This document shows positions 55,185 to 61,422 of a DNA stretch of 64,000 nt, one piece after another (position 1 is the stretch's first letter; every line of letters starts with the position of its first letter). The position numbers and the translations under genes are program-made. Source of the stretch: Desulfobacterales bacterium. GTDB lineage: Bacteria; Desulfobacterota; Desulfobacteria; Desulfobacterales; JAAELO01. The DNA lies in contig JAAELO010000054.1 in assembly GCA_024226555.1 (NCBI GenBank), forward strand, positions 16,241 through 80,240, given 5' to 3'. A model generated the notes under the pieces. The model was not told the origin of the DNA. It saw nothing but the letters and a program-made list of their open reading frames with translations, and ran no database searches.

Positions 55185-55625
55185 TTACTTAATTGTATCA
55201 ACTGCCAAAGTAGCAGAAGTATAACCACTTGTTGCAATTGATAGCTCAAAACTCTTATTTATATGTTTAATCAATTTGTTATAACTAATTTCATAATTAT
55301 GATTTTGTAAACCTTCACAATCAACATCTTGAAATTCAAAATTAATAAGGATGCCATCACCATAATATGTAGAATCAAGTGAAACTATAAACATATCACC
55401 ATAATAAATCTTATTATTGTTATAACCTGTATTGCTTGGTATTAATCCATATTTTGCACAAATCGGTAATTCAAGAATAGTTTCTTTTAGTTGGTCTAAA
55501 ACAAATTCAAAAGCCCAACCATCATCATCTTCACCATAACCTTCTTCATCTTCAACTTGAATATTTACCCAATAAGCTTTTATATCTCTATTTTCTTCTA
55601 ATGTGTAGTAACAACCTGCGCCCAT
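55185..55625 (-). CDS. Hypothetical protein
   Basis: 146 aa, acidic, aromatic (GAGCYYTLEENRDIKAYWVNI, EDDDGWAFEFVL). No family recognised. Own promoter at 55.67 kb. Confidence 0.6.
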   Translation of the reverse strand: MGAGCYYTLEENRDIKAYWVNIQVEDEEGYGEDDDGWAFEFVLDQLKETILELPICAKYGLIPSNTGYNNNKIYYGDMFIVSLDSTYYGDGILINFEFQDVDCEGLQNHNYEISYNKLIKHINKSFELSIATSGYTSATLAVDTIK

Positions 55626-55664
55626 TTTGATAACCTCAATTATTTTTCTAAGTAGTTGCGTTCA

Positions 55665-55692
55665 AGTATAGGCATGTAACTATTAACGTCAA
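55665..55692 (-). promoter_or_regulatory. Shared-operator promoter
   Basis: TTGACG (55687-55692), spacer TTAATAGTTACATGCC (16), -10 TATACT (55665-55670). Upstream TTAACGTATAAAAAAC. Confidence 0.6.
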
Positions 55693-55778
55693 GTTTTTTA
55701 TACGTTAAAAGTTAAAATAAATTATATTTTGATTTGAATCAATAAGTTAGGGAGGGAGTTTTAGAGTTTTAATCGAGA

Positions 55779-56024
55779 TTAGTATATAATTTCGTTCTGT
55801 TTCTTATAGTCTTCTATTAATAAGAGTTCTATTTCATCTTCATGATATAACTCATATAACTGTTCTAAATCGTTACATTTCCAATTAAACCAGTATTGTT
55901 CAGGGTAATGAGGATCTGTTTTAGTTTGTGGTTCTGGTGAGTCATAACAATCTAAACTGTATTCAATCCATAAATCACAATACAAATCTAATTTATAATC
56001 ATAAATAGTACTTTCAGTATTCAT
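55779..56024 (-). CDS. Acidic hypothetical protein
   Basis: 81 aa, acidic and Tyr/Trp rich (YKLDLYCDLWIEYSLDCYDSPE). AAGGAAG before ATG. Three Fur-box-like sites lie ~120-180 bp upstream. Confidence 0.55.
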   Translation of the reverse strand: MNTESTIYDYKLDLYCDLWIEYSLDCYDSPEPQTKTDPHYPEQYWFNWKCNDLEQLYELYHEDEIELLLIEDYKKQNEIIY

Positions 56025-56141
56025 ATTAAAACGCTTCCTTTCGTTTTATTGATATGTTAGCTTTAAAAGGCTAATGGAAAAATGGGCTTAATTTATGTGC
56101 ATATGTCATTGATATATAAAAGTAATTAAAATTCTCTTAAA

Positions 56142-56207
56142 TGAGAATGATTCTTAACATCTTAAATTTAATGGATGAGAATCATTCCTATTTGAGTATT
56201 ATTCTAT
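56142..56207. promoter_or_regulatory. Three Fur-box-like 7-1-7 sites
   Basis: TGAGAATGATTCTTA (56142-56156), TGAGAATCATTCCTA (56176-56190), TGAGTATTATTCTAT (56193-56207); compare the Fur consensus half TGAxAAT-N-ATTxTCA. The first two have one or two mismatches; the third is weaker. They lie upstream of the 56024 gene. Confidence 0.5.
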
Positions 56208-56254
56208 TTGATGAACCATAAAATCTGGTTTATCAATACGGTAAAACTGTGTTT

Positions 56255-56382
56255 CTCTCAAAAAAGTAAAAGCTTGCCGGACGATTTTTTATTTCAATAT
56301 CTCTCAAAAAAGTAAAACCTTGCCGGACGATTTTTTATTTCAATATCTCTCAAAAAAGTAAAACCTTGCCGGATGATTTTTC
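56255..56382 (+). repeat. Three tandem copies of the 36-bp repeat (A3-A5)
   Basis: Period 46 bp: 36-bp unit CTCTCAAAAAAGTAAAA(C/G)CTTGCCGGA(C/T)GATTTTT plus an identical 10-bp spacer ATTTCAATAT. Same unit as A1/A2. Not a CRISPR: the spacers are identical. Confidence 0.9.
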
Positions 56383-56386
56383 ATAA

Positions 56387-56423
56387 ACCTACTTTGTAGG
56401 TAATAAAAACCTACTTTATAGGT
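56387..56423. promoter_or_regulatory. Pair of 15-bp palindromes
   Basis: ACCTACTTTGTAGGT (56387-56401) and ACCTACTTTATAGGT (56409-56423), centre-to-centre 22 bp (two helical turns), immediately after the last 36-bp repeat. Operator-like pair; possibly bound by the neighbouring wHTH protein. Confidence 0.55.
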
Positions 56424-56469
56424 TTATGAGTTATACGCCAATTTATAAAAATAGTAGTATAACTGTTAG

Positions 56470-56796
56470 TCATACTTTTAAACTTCTTGCTAGTGGCTTC
56501 TCTTCAATAGGTAGGAAAGAAATTGGGCTTTGTTTATCATATGTAACATAAAGAGCAGGTTGAAAGCCTTCGTTTATGATCTTAAGATAACCTTTTTTGG
56601 TCAATCTACCTAAAACTCCATGTGTGTTTACAGGTGGTTTTCCAAAATGTTCTGACACTTCTTTCCATGTCACTGCTTGTTTTTGTTGCCTGATAAAATT
56701 TATAATATTAATTTGATATGGTGAGAGTCGCATACCTCTCATGTAATCTTTTCTATTTTCAAATAAAAACCTGATGTCTTTCTCGTTAACGTTCAT
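56470..56796 (-). CDS. Winged helix-turn-helix regulator
   Basis: 108 aa from MNVNEKDIRF; LSPYQINIINFIRQQKQAVTWKEVSEHFGKPPVNTHGVLGRLTKKGYL (in parts) is a wHTH DNA-binding core of MarR type, without other domains. Between the palindrome pair and TerD-like gene. Candidate controller of this region. Confidence 0.75.
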   Translation of the reverse strand: MNVNEKDIRFLFENRKDYMRGMRLSPYQINIINFIRQQKQAVTWKEVSEHFGKPPVNTHGVLGRLTKKGYLKIINEGFQPALYVTYDKQSPISFLPIEEKPLARSLKV

Positions 56797-56924
56797 GATG
56801 CTATCTCTCATTATTTAGAATAGCGGGGCTTAGGTTTTATAATTCTTATTATCTTTAAAACCCCGTTATCCTATTTTGTACTGACTAATCTTAATACTAA
56901 AGCTTTGAGTTTAGACCACAAAGT

Positions 56925-57497
56925 TCAAGCGTAATGCTCACCAAAACTTTCAATAGCACGAGAACCATTACCAAGTTGATGGAATTGCTCTGTATTTTGT
57001 AGCTCCCACAAACCTTCAGATGATCGCGTAAGCGTGAAAGCAGCTACAACAGTATCAGAGGCAGCCGCATCAGAGAGGTGAACAGCACCAATTTGATCAG
57101 CTCCTTCTGCTTCACCATCACACACCCGAAAATGGGCGTTAGGAGCTGTAGCTAGGTCTTCATTCCCTGAATACGCAGCCAAGCCTACAACGATTGAATC
57201 TACATCACTTGGGATTAATGATGTATCTATTACAATACTCTCATCATCACCGTCACCTTCGCCTGTCGTATTGTCTGCTGACAATGTAACACCTGCTTGG
57301 GTTTTGTTTCCGAAGTAAATCAAGTCAGCTTTTTTGGTGATCTTACCACTTGAATCAAGCATCACTGCTACAATATCCAAATCAACAGGGCCACTAGGGT
57401 TATCCCAACCTGCACCAAAATAGAACTTCCCTGAACCTCCTTGCTTGCTTACTACAGATAAATCAAGTTTTTGGCCTTTTTCGATTATGTCAAACAT
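56925..57497 (-). CDS. TerD-family protein
   Basis: 190 aa from MFDIIEKGQKLDLS (AAAGGA before it; the track's N-terminal extension is unlikely). TerD pattern: GxGWDNPSGPVDLDIVAVML, KKADLIYFGN, GDGDDESIVIDTSLIPSDVDSIVV, calcium-binding acidic residues intact. TerD proteins are membrane-peripheral, stress/phage-resistance and tellurite-linked. A single TerD gene in a phage accessory region is a likely host-benefit or superinfection factor. Confidence 0.9.
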   Translation of the reverse strand: MFDIIEKGQKLDLSVVSKQGGSGKFYFGAGWDNPSGPVDLDIVAVMLDSSGKITKKADLIYFGNKTQAGVTLSADNTTGEGDGDDESIVIDTSLIPSDVDSIVVGLAAYSGNEDLATAPNAHFRVCDGEAEGADQIGAVHLSDAAASDTVVAAFTLTRSSEGLWELQNTEQFHQLGNGSRAIESFGEHYA

Positions 57498-57707
57498 GTT
57501 ATTTCCTTTATTTCTTATAGTTTTATTAAACCTAACATTACTGCTAGGGCTGTCCTCTTGGACATCACCACTAAACATTCCTGTTCAATATTCCACTTTA
57601 AATGTATCCTTCCTCTTGGTGTGTTATTAAGACTAGAAGAGGTTTTATAGGTATGCCAATTAAAAGTTTTATGGCTCGTAAGCTCTTATTTTTAATATAG
57701 AAACTAC

Positions 57708-57782
57708 TTGACACGGATTGTCAAACAAATTAATCTTTAGAAGTTTGTCATATTTGACAAATTAATTTTTAAACAATAAATA
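57708..57782 (+). promoter_or_regulatory. Tandem promoters with paired palindromic operators upstream of csrA
   Basis: Palindromes TTGACA-CGGAT-TGTCAA (57708-57724) and TTTGTCA-TATT-TGACAAA (57744-57761). Each provides a -35 TTGACA with a plausible -10 17 bases on (TAATCT at 57731, TAAATA at 57777). A repressor bound to either would block its own promoter. AAATTAAT repeats follow both. Confidence 0.6.
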
Positions 57783-57810
57783 ATTTCAGATTATAGGGAA
57801 ATACAAAACT

Positions 57811-58104
57811 ATGTTAATACTTACTCGCAGACCTCAAGAAGCTATAATGGTTGGTGATGATGTCACTGTAACTGTTCTTAGTATAAAGGGTAATCAAGTA
57901 CGCTTGGGTATTGATGCCCCTCGTGACGTAGATGTGCATCGTGAAGAGATTTATCACAAGGTGAAGGAAGGTGTTCCCCATACCCCTCAACCCCATGTAA
58001 CAAACTCTGAAGACCCTCAAGGTGGAAATAAAATAAAAACCACAGTCATCAGAACTAAAAGTAGATCTTACCCTGAAGATGATGAAAATCGAGGTAATCA
58101 CTAA
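57811..58104 (+). CDS. csrA: CsrA RNA-binding regulator with C-terminal extension
   Basis: 97 aa. [12 protein letters not shown]...VTVTVL...[11 protein letters not shown]...VHREEIY matches CsrA over the whole fold, including L4, R6 and the RNA-binding VHREE at ~42-46. Usual CsrA is about 60 aa; the extra ~40 residues ([36 protein letters not shown]) are polar. Binds GGA in mRNA leaders to block or alter translation. A phage copy could retune host Csr targets or its own mRNAs. GGG AAAT ribosome site. Confidence 0.93.
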   Translation: MLILTRRPQEAIMVGDDVTVTVLSIKGNQVRLGIDAPRDVDVHREEIYHKVKEGVPHTPQPHVTNSEDPQGGNKIKTTVIRTKSRSYPEDDENRGNH

Positions 58105-58187
58105 ACATAAATTTATTTATATTTTAAAAACCGCACTATGAGTTTGGGGGAATTCTCCCCCTTTACCCCCAAAAAAAGAATTACAAA

Positions 58188-58436
58188 ATGGATGTTTGGT
58201 ACAAGATTAAAACTCAACAAATAGAATCACTCAACCCACTTAATGATGAAGAGTTTAAAACCTTAATAACTATCAGTTATAAACAAACTACTATAAATAA
58301 TATTGAGATTTATAAGCTTCTACTCATCTCTCCCCACACATTTGAAAACTGGCTTAATGGGGAATTCTTCCCAAGCCCTACTGTTAGAATACTTGTTAGA
58401 CACTATATTTTAAAAAGTATTAAAAGTTTAACTTAA
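58188..58436 (+). CDS. Small putative HTH protein
   Basis: 82 aa. LISPHTFENWLNGEFFPSPTVRILVRHYI has a Cro/CI-like recognition-helix and following helix. A TTTGGGGG...CCCCCAAA hairpin sits just before its start, which may control translation. Candidate lysogeny or operon regulator. Confidence 0.55.
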   Translation: MDVWYKIKTQQIESLNPLNDEEFKTLITISYKQTTINNIEIYKLLLISPHTFENWLNGEFFPSPTVRILVRHYILKSIKSLT

Positions 58437-58725
58437 AAACCCCATATACACTAAACAACCGTCTAACACATTAACACTACCGTTCGTCTACTAACACATA
58501 CACTAAGCTTTACATTTACACAAAAACATGTTAAAATAATAGTATATCTTAAGGTTTTTTTTCTTGTATATAATCTTTTAAGTTTGTATGTATTTAAGGC
58601 TGATCTTTAAGTAGAATTTAAAATAGTGTTCTAAATAGTATTAACAACCACCGCGCATTAATACTATTATTCCCACCTCTTTCTGTTACCTGATACGGAT
58701 TAAAACCTCGCAAGGAGCGCCTATC
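58437..58725 (+). promoter_or_regulatory. Leader with promoter and 11-bp stem-loop
   Basis: Non-coding. Possible promoter TTTACA...TAAAAT near 58514-58542. A perfect 11-bp inverted repeat AATAGTATTAA/TTAATACTATT (58634-58644, 58658-58668) with a 13-base GC-rich loop lies 60 bp before the next gene. Confidence 0.45.
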
Positions 58726-59073
58726 ATGGCTACACAAGTACAATTAGATGCAATTTATGTTGGAGATACCCAGCAAGTTACAGTATCAATAGTTGATAGT
58801 GATGGAAACCCTGTAGATATTACAGGCTATACGCTTGAATACACGGTGAAGACATCTAAAGAAAATGAAATAGAATTATATACCGTGAGTGACACGGTTT
58901 TCACCACCCCAACTACAGGAGTACATACTTTCATTGTTCCAGATACAGAAACAGAGAATTGGTTAGTGAGAAGTAATTCATATGATGTGGTTACAATAGA
59001 TACTGATTCTTATATTACAACCTACCAGATAGGTGCATTTAATGTTTTATTACCAGTACATAACACACCGTAA
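58726..59073 (+). CDS. Ig-like baseplate/virion protein
   Basis: 115 aa beta-sandwich (VGDTQQVTVSIVDSDGNPVDITGYTLEYTVK...), like BppU/Ig-fold phage proteins. AAGGAG ribosome site. Located in the lysogenic side of the genome, away from the late operon, so possibly a moron gene giving a surface or structural product. Followed by terminator. Confidence 0.6.
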   Translation: MATQVQLDAIYVGDTQQVTVSIVDSDGNPVDITGYTLEYTVKTSKENEIELYTVSDTVFTTPTTGVHTFIVPDTETENWLVRSNSYDVVTIDTDSYITTYQIGAFNVLLPVHNTP

Positions 59074-59085
59074 TAGGAGGTGATT

Positions 59086-59145
59086 TTGCGATATTCGCAG
59101 TATCTAGACTATTCCATTAACCAGACAAAGAAAAGCCCCAATTAA
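59086..59145 (+). CDS. Possible 19-aa peptide with perfect ribosome site
   Basis: TTG at 59086 follows TAGGAGGTGATT, a nine-base match to the anti-Shine-Dalgarno; product RYSQYLDYSINQTKKSPN with stop inside the terminator stem. The ribosome site is unusually strong for such a weak start. May be a leader peptide or ribosome-trapping site, or chance. Confidence 0.3.
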   Translation: MRYSQYLDYSINQTKKSPN

Positions 59146-59157
59146 GGGGCTTTTTTA
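59129..59157. terminator. Bidirectional intrinsic terminator
   Basis: AAAAGCCCC-AATTAA-GGGGCTTTT with T-run in both senses; ends the Ig-like gene (plus) and the minus operon from 61.0 kb. Confidence 0.85.
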
Positions 59158-59194
59158 ATACATACTATTTAAGGAAAAAACTTACTGGTTAGTT

Positions 59195-59572
59195 TTAAAC
59201 ATCTTCTAGATCTGGACGTTTAGTATGTGGTAAGTATTTCTTTTGAATTTTCTGGTATTCTGCAACGAGTCTCACATCTAACACTTTTAATAACCTCTGA
59301 AGCGTATCTGCACGAGGTTGATAGTCCTCCTCCCTGTCTTGATTAGCTACCCTTAGAACTGTGCTAGTCATTAGAAATGCTTGATCAGCTACTATAGCAA
59401 AGTCAGCATCACCGCTACACCTCTCTTGAAGCAGATCTTGCACTAAATCCTTCAACTCTCTTTTGCTATTCCCTAAACATGAGTTGTTTTTAATATTCTC
59501 AACCATTTGTTGATTCAGCTTTTTAGAAACAGCTTGGCTGATTGGTGTTATTTTCTTTTGTGTTGCTGCCAT
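59195..59572 (-). CDS. Hypothetical protein, last of the minus operon next to xis
   Basis: 125 aa, helical (ISQAVSKKLNQQMVENIKNNSCLGNSKRELKDLVQDLL, in parts), hydrophilic. No family recognised. Confidence 0.6.
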   Translation of the reverse strand: MAATQKKITPISQAVSKKLNQQMVENIKNNSCLGNSKRELKDLVQDLLQERCSGDADFAIVADQAFLMTSTVLRVANQDREEDYQPRADTLQRLLKVLDVRLVAEYQKIQKKYLPHTKRPDLEDV

Positions 59573-59574
59573 GA

Positions 59575-60279
59575 TTAATCCCTCATTTCTTCTTGTGGAG
59601 TTGCGTCTATTAATGTTGCTGTGGTTGTTTCATAAAACTCTTCAAGAGTTTCTACAAACCTGTCAGTTTCTTCAATAACTTCTTTTAACATTCCATCACG
59701 TAAAGTTCTATAATCGTTGTCTTTATATTCTTCTAGGAATTTCCCAATGGCACAATGAACTTCTTCTAAACAAGTCTTAGCAGTATGATTTGATACAATA
59801 ACATCTTGTAATATATCTGTTGCTCTTTGCGCTACTGAACTTAAAACAATTGGTTCTTCAATTGGAAGTAAAGCCTGCTGTTGAACTTTTGGTTTTTCTG
59901 CTGCCCGTGATCCACTCCTTGATATAAATTCTTCATTCCTAGTTCCATCTTTGTTGTAACCTCTTTTCCATTGAAGCTCAACATTAGGTATATTATGTTG
60001 TACTAAATGTTCAACCGTTTTTAAATGAGCTTTTCCTGATTCTGTTATTATAAACTTTAAAGGAGAACCGTGATCTCTCACTGTTTCATAGTGTGGTTCT
60101 TCACCATTTTGAATTCGTTTCTTACTGCCTTTCCAATTTATGTTAGCAAGAATGTCATACTCTTCATGTATTTTATATTTATCTCTTATTTCAATTACAC
60201 TAATTCCTAGAGGATTCTTATCAAGAATATCTAGGATAGTTTCATAATTGTATGTAGCTGTTTGTAATGCAAAAGTCAT
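59575..60279 (-). CDS. Hypothetical protein with N-terminal wHTH-like part
   Basis: 234 aa. N-terminal ~75 residues (YETILDILDKNPLGISVIEIRDKYKIHEE ...) look like a winged-helix; the rest is helical, charged (ETDRFVETLEEFYETTTATLI). May be an early regulator. No family recognised. Confidence 0.55.
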   Translation of the reverse strand: MTFALQTATYNYETILDILDKNPLGISVIEIRDKYKIHEEYDILANINWKGSKKRIQNGEEPHYETVRDHGSPLKFIITESGKAHLKTVEHLVQHNIPNVELQWKRGYNKDGTRNEEFISRSGSRAAEKPKVQQQALLPIEEPIVLSSVAQRATDILQDVIVSNHTAKTCLEEVHCAIGKFLEEYKDNDYRTLRDGMLKEVIEETDRFVETLEEFYETTTATLIDATPQEEMRD

Positions 60280-60295
60280 AGTTGTTCCTTAATTC

Positions 60296-60583
60296 TTAAT
60301 CGGATGTTTTATTTTCTTTTCTTTCAGGAATAATACATCCACAAATAGCGCAACAAACTCGATGATTAAAACCTTGTTTATGTCCATAACGACAATCAGT
60401 AGCCCAACTTACAAGTTTGTACTTTCTAACAGGATGTTTGCAGTGCATTAAGGGTTTAGAGAATTCATGGTTGGAGTTTGATTTGATATTTGAAAGAATA
60501 TTTTTGATGAGAAAGTAACCGCGTGAAAGTAGACCCCCTCCCGCATCATCATTTAAAATTCTCGATCCCATTTCCTTATCCAT
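60296..60583 (-). CDS. Zinc-binding small protein
   Basis: 95 aa with C/H-rich segments (MHCKHPVRKYKL, DCRYGHKQGFNHRVCCAICGC). Basic. A promoter lies at 60619-60647. No family recognised. Confidence 0.5.
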   Translation of the reverse strand: MDKEMGSRILNDDAGGGLLSRGYFLIKNILSNIKSNSNHEFSKPLMHCKHPVRKYKLVSWATDCRYGHKQGFNHRVCCAICGCIIPERKENKTSD

Positions 60584-60618
60584 AATATATATATAATTTA
60601 ATTTAAAAGCTTATATCT

Positions 60619-60647
60619 AAGATAAGACGGTGATCTATTCAAGTCAA
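60619..60647 (-). promoter_or_regulatory. Promoter for the zinc-binding gene
   Basis: Minus strand TTGACT (60642-60647), spacer 17, TATCTT (60619-60624). Lacks the TATGTGTTA box. Confidence 0.45.
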
Positions 60648-60661
60648 GAAAATAAATAAAA

Positions 60662-61027
60662 TTAATGTAAGCTTTTTTTCAAGCTCTCTTTTGTCGGCCA
60701 GTTGGACATTTCTTTTACCACTAACCTCACAGGTATGCTTTCATTTTCTTCGCCATTGTAGTAGGCAATCATGTCACAAAATTCTTTGACATTATCTTCA
60801 TACCCTAACGGCCATTCATCTGTAGTTTCACATTCAAGTACATCTTTATCATCATTGACAATATATGATAATAACCATGAAACAGGGATATGTGCATTGT
60901 CAGCACTCATATTTATAAAAGCCATGAACAGGCTTATAGCTTGTTGACGTGTTTCATAAATTATATGGTGAAGTAGTTCGTTTTCTTCGAGAAGTGCATT
61001 GATCAATTTTTCATCTGACATGTTCAC
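60662..61027 (-). CDS. Hypothetical protein divergent from xis/int
   Basis: 121 aa, acidic, helical (NALLEENELLHHIIYETRQQAISLFMAF). No recognised repressor fold. Divergent from xis with overlapping regulatory DNA, so a place where a lysogeny gene is expected. Confidence 0.55.
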   Translation of the reverse strand: MNMSDEKLINALLEENELLHHIIYETRQQAISLFMAFINMSADNAHIPVSWLLSYIVNDDKDVLECETTDEWPLGYEDNVKEFCDMIAYYNGEENESIPVRLVVKEMSNWPTKESLKKSLH

Positions 61028-61061
61028 ATTTCCTTATGTGTTATTTAGTTTCCTTATAAAT

Positions 61062-61124
61062 AGTATGGTTGCCTATTAAGGAGCTGTCAAATTGATTTGC
61101 TATAAATCAGATTCAAATTATAAT
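61062..61124. promoter_or_regulatory. Divergent promoters controlling xis/int and the minus operon
   Basis: Minus promoter TTGACA (61085-61090)/CATACT (61062-61067) and plus promoter TTGCTA (61097-61102)/TATAAT (61119-61124) are back to back. TGATTT-GCTAT-AAATCA forms an inverted repeat over the plus -35. A TTATGTGTTA box lies just downstream of the minus start. This is an integration/excision switch layout. Confidence 0.65.
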
Positions 61125-61156
61125 GGTTATAGGAAATGGATAACAAGGAGTAAGTT

Positions 61157-61360
61157 ATGTTGATCAAAGCACAGATATGGATAATTAAAACATTTGAAGA
61201 AAATTCCCGCCCGACTCTCAACACAGTAAAAAACTGGATTAAGTCTGGTGACATAAACGGTATCTTTATAAGAGGTGCGGCTTATATTGACCCTGATAAC
61301 TTCATTGTTAAAAAAGAAGAAATCAAACCATCACCAAAACCAAAATACAATGTTATTTGA
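61157..61360 (+). CDS. xis: Excisionase
   Basis: 67 aa: WIIKTFEENSRPTLNTVKNWIKSGDINGIFIRGAAYIDPDNF (read in parts) is the Xis winged-helix pattern (W-I-K...T-V-x-x-W-x-x-x-G-x-I...Y-I-D). AAGGAG ribosome site. Directs Int toward excision. One TTTTCTCCAT box sits in the gap before int. Confidence 0.82.
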   Translation: MLIKAQIWIIKTFEENSRPTLNTVKNWIKSGDINGIFIRGAAYIDPDNFIVKKEEIKPSPKPKYNVI

Positions 61361-61422
61361 CATGGTGGTGTTTTCTCCATAGAATTGCTTTTAAGAGTTA
61401 AGTAATCGCGAGAAGGAATCAA

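Noticed and set aside
56255-56382. Possible CRISPR array
   Set aside because: The 10-bp linkers are identical and too short; the same unit is dispersed elsewhere; no cas genes.
57814-58101. 95-aa minus ORF opposite csrA
   Set aside because: Pure antisense shadow of a clearly conserved gene.
58634-58668. 11-bp stem-loop as intrinsic terminator
   Set aside because: Stem is A/T only and no T-run follows; kept only as a leader element.
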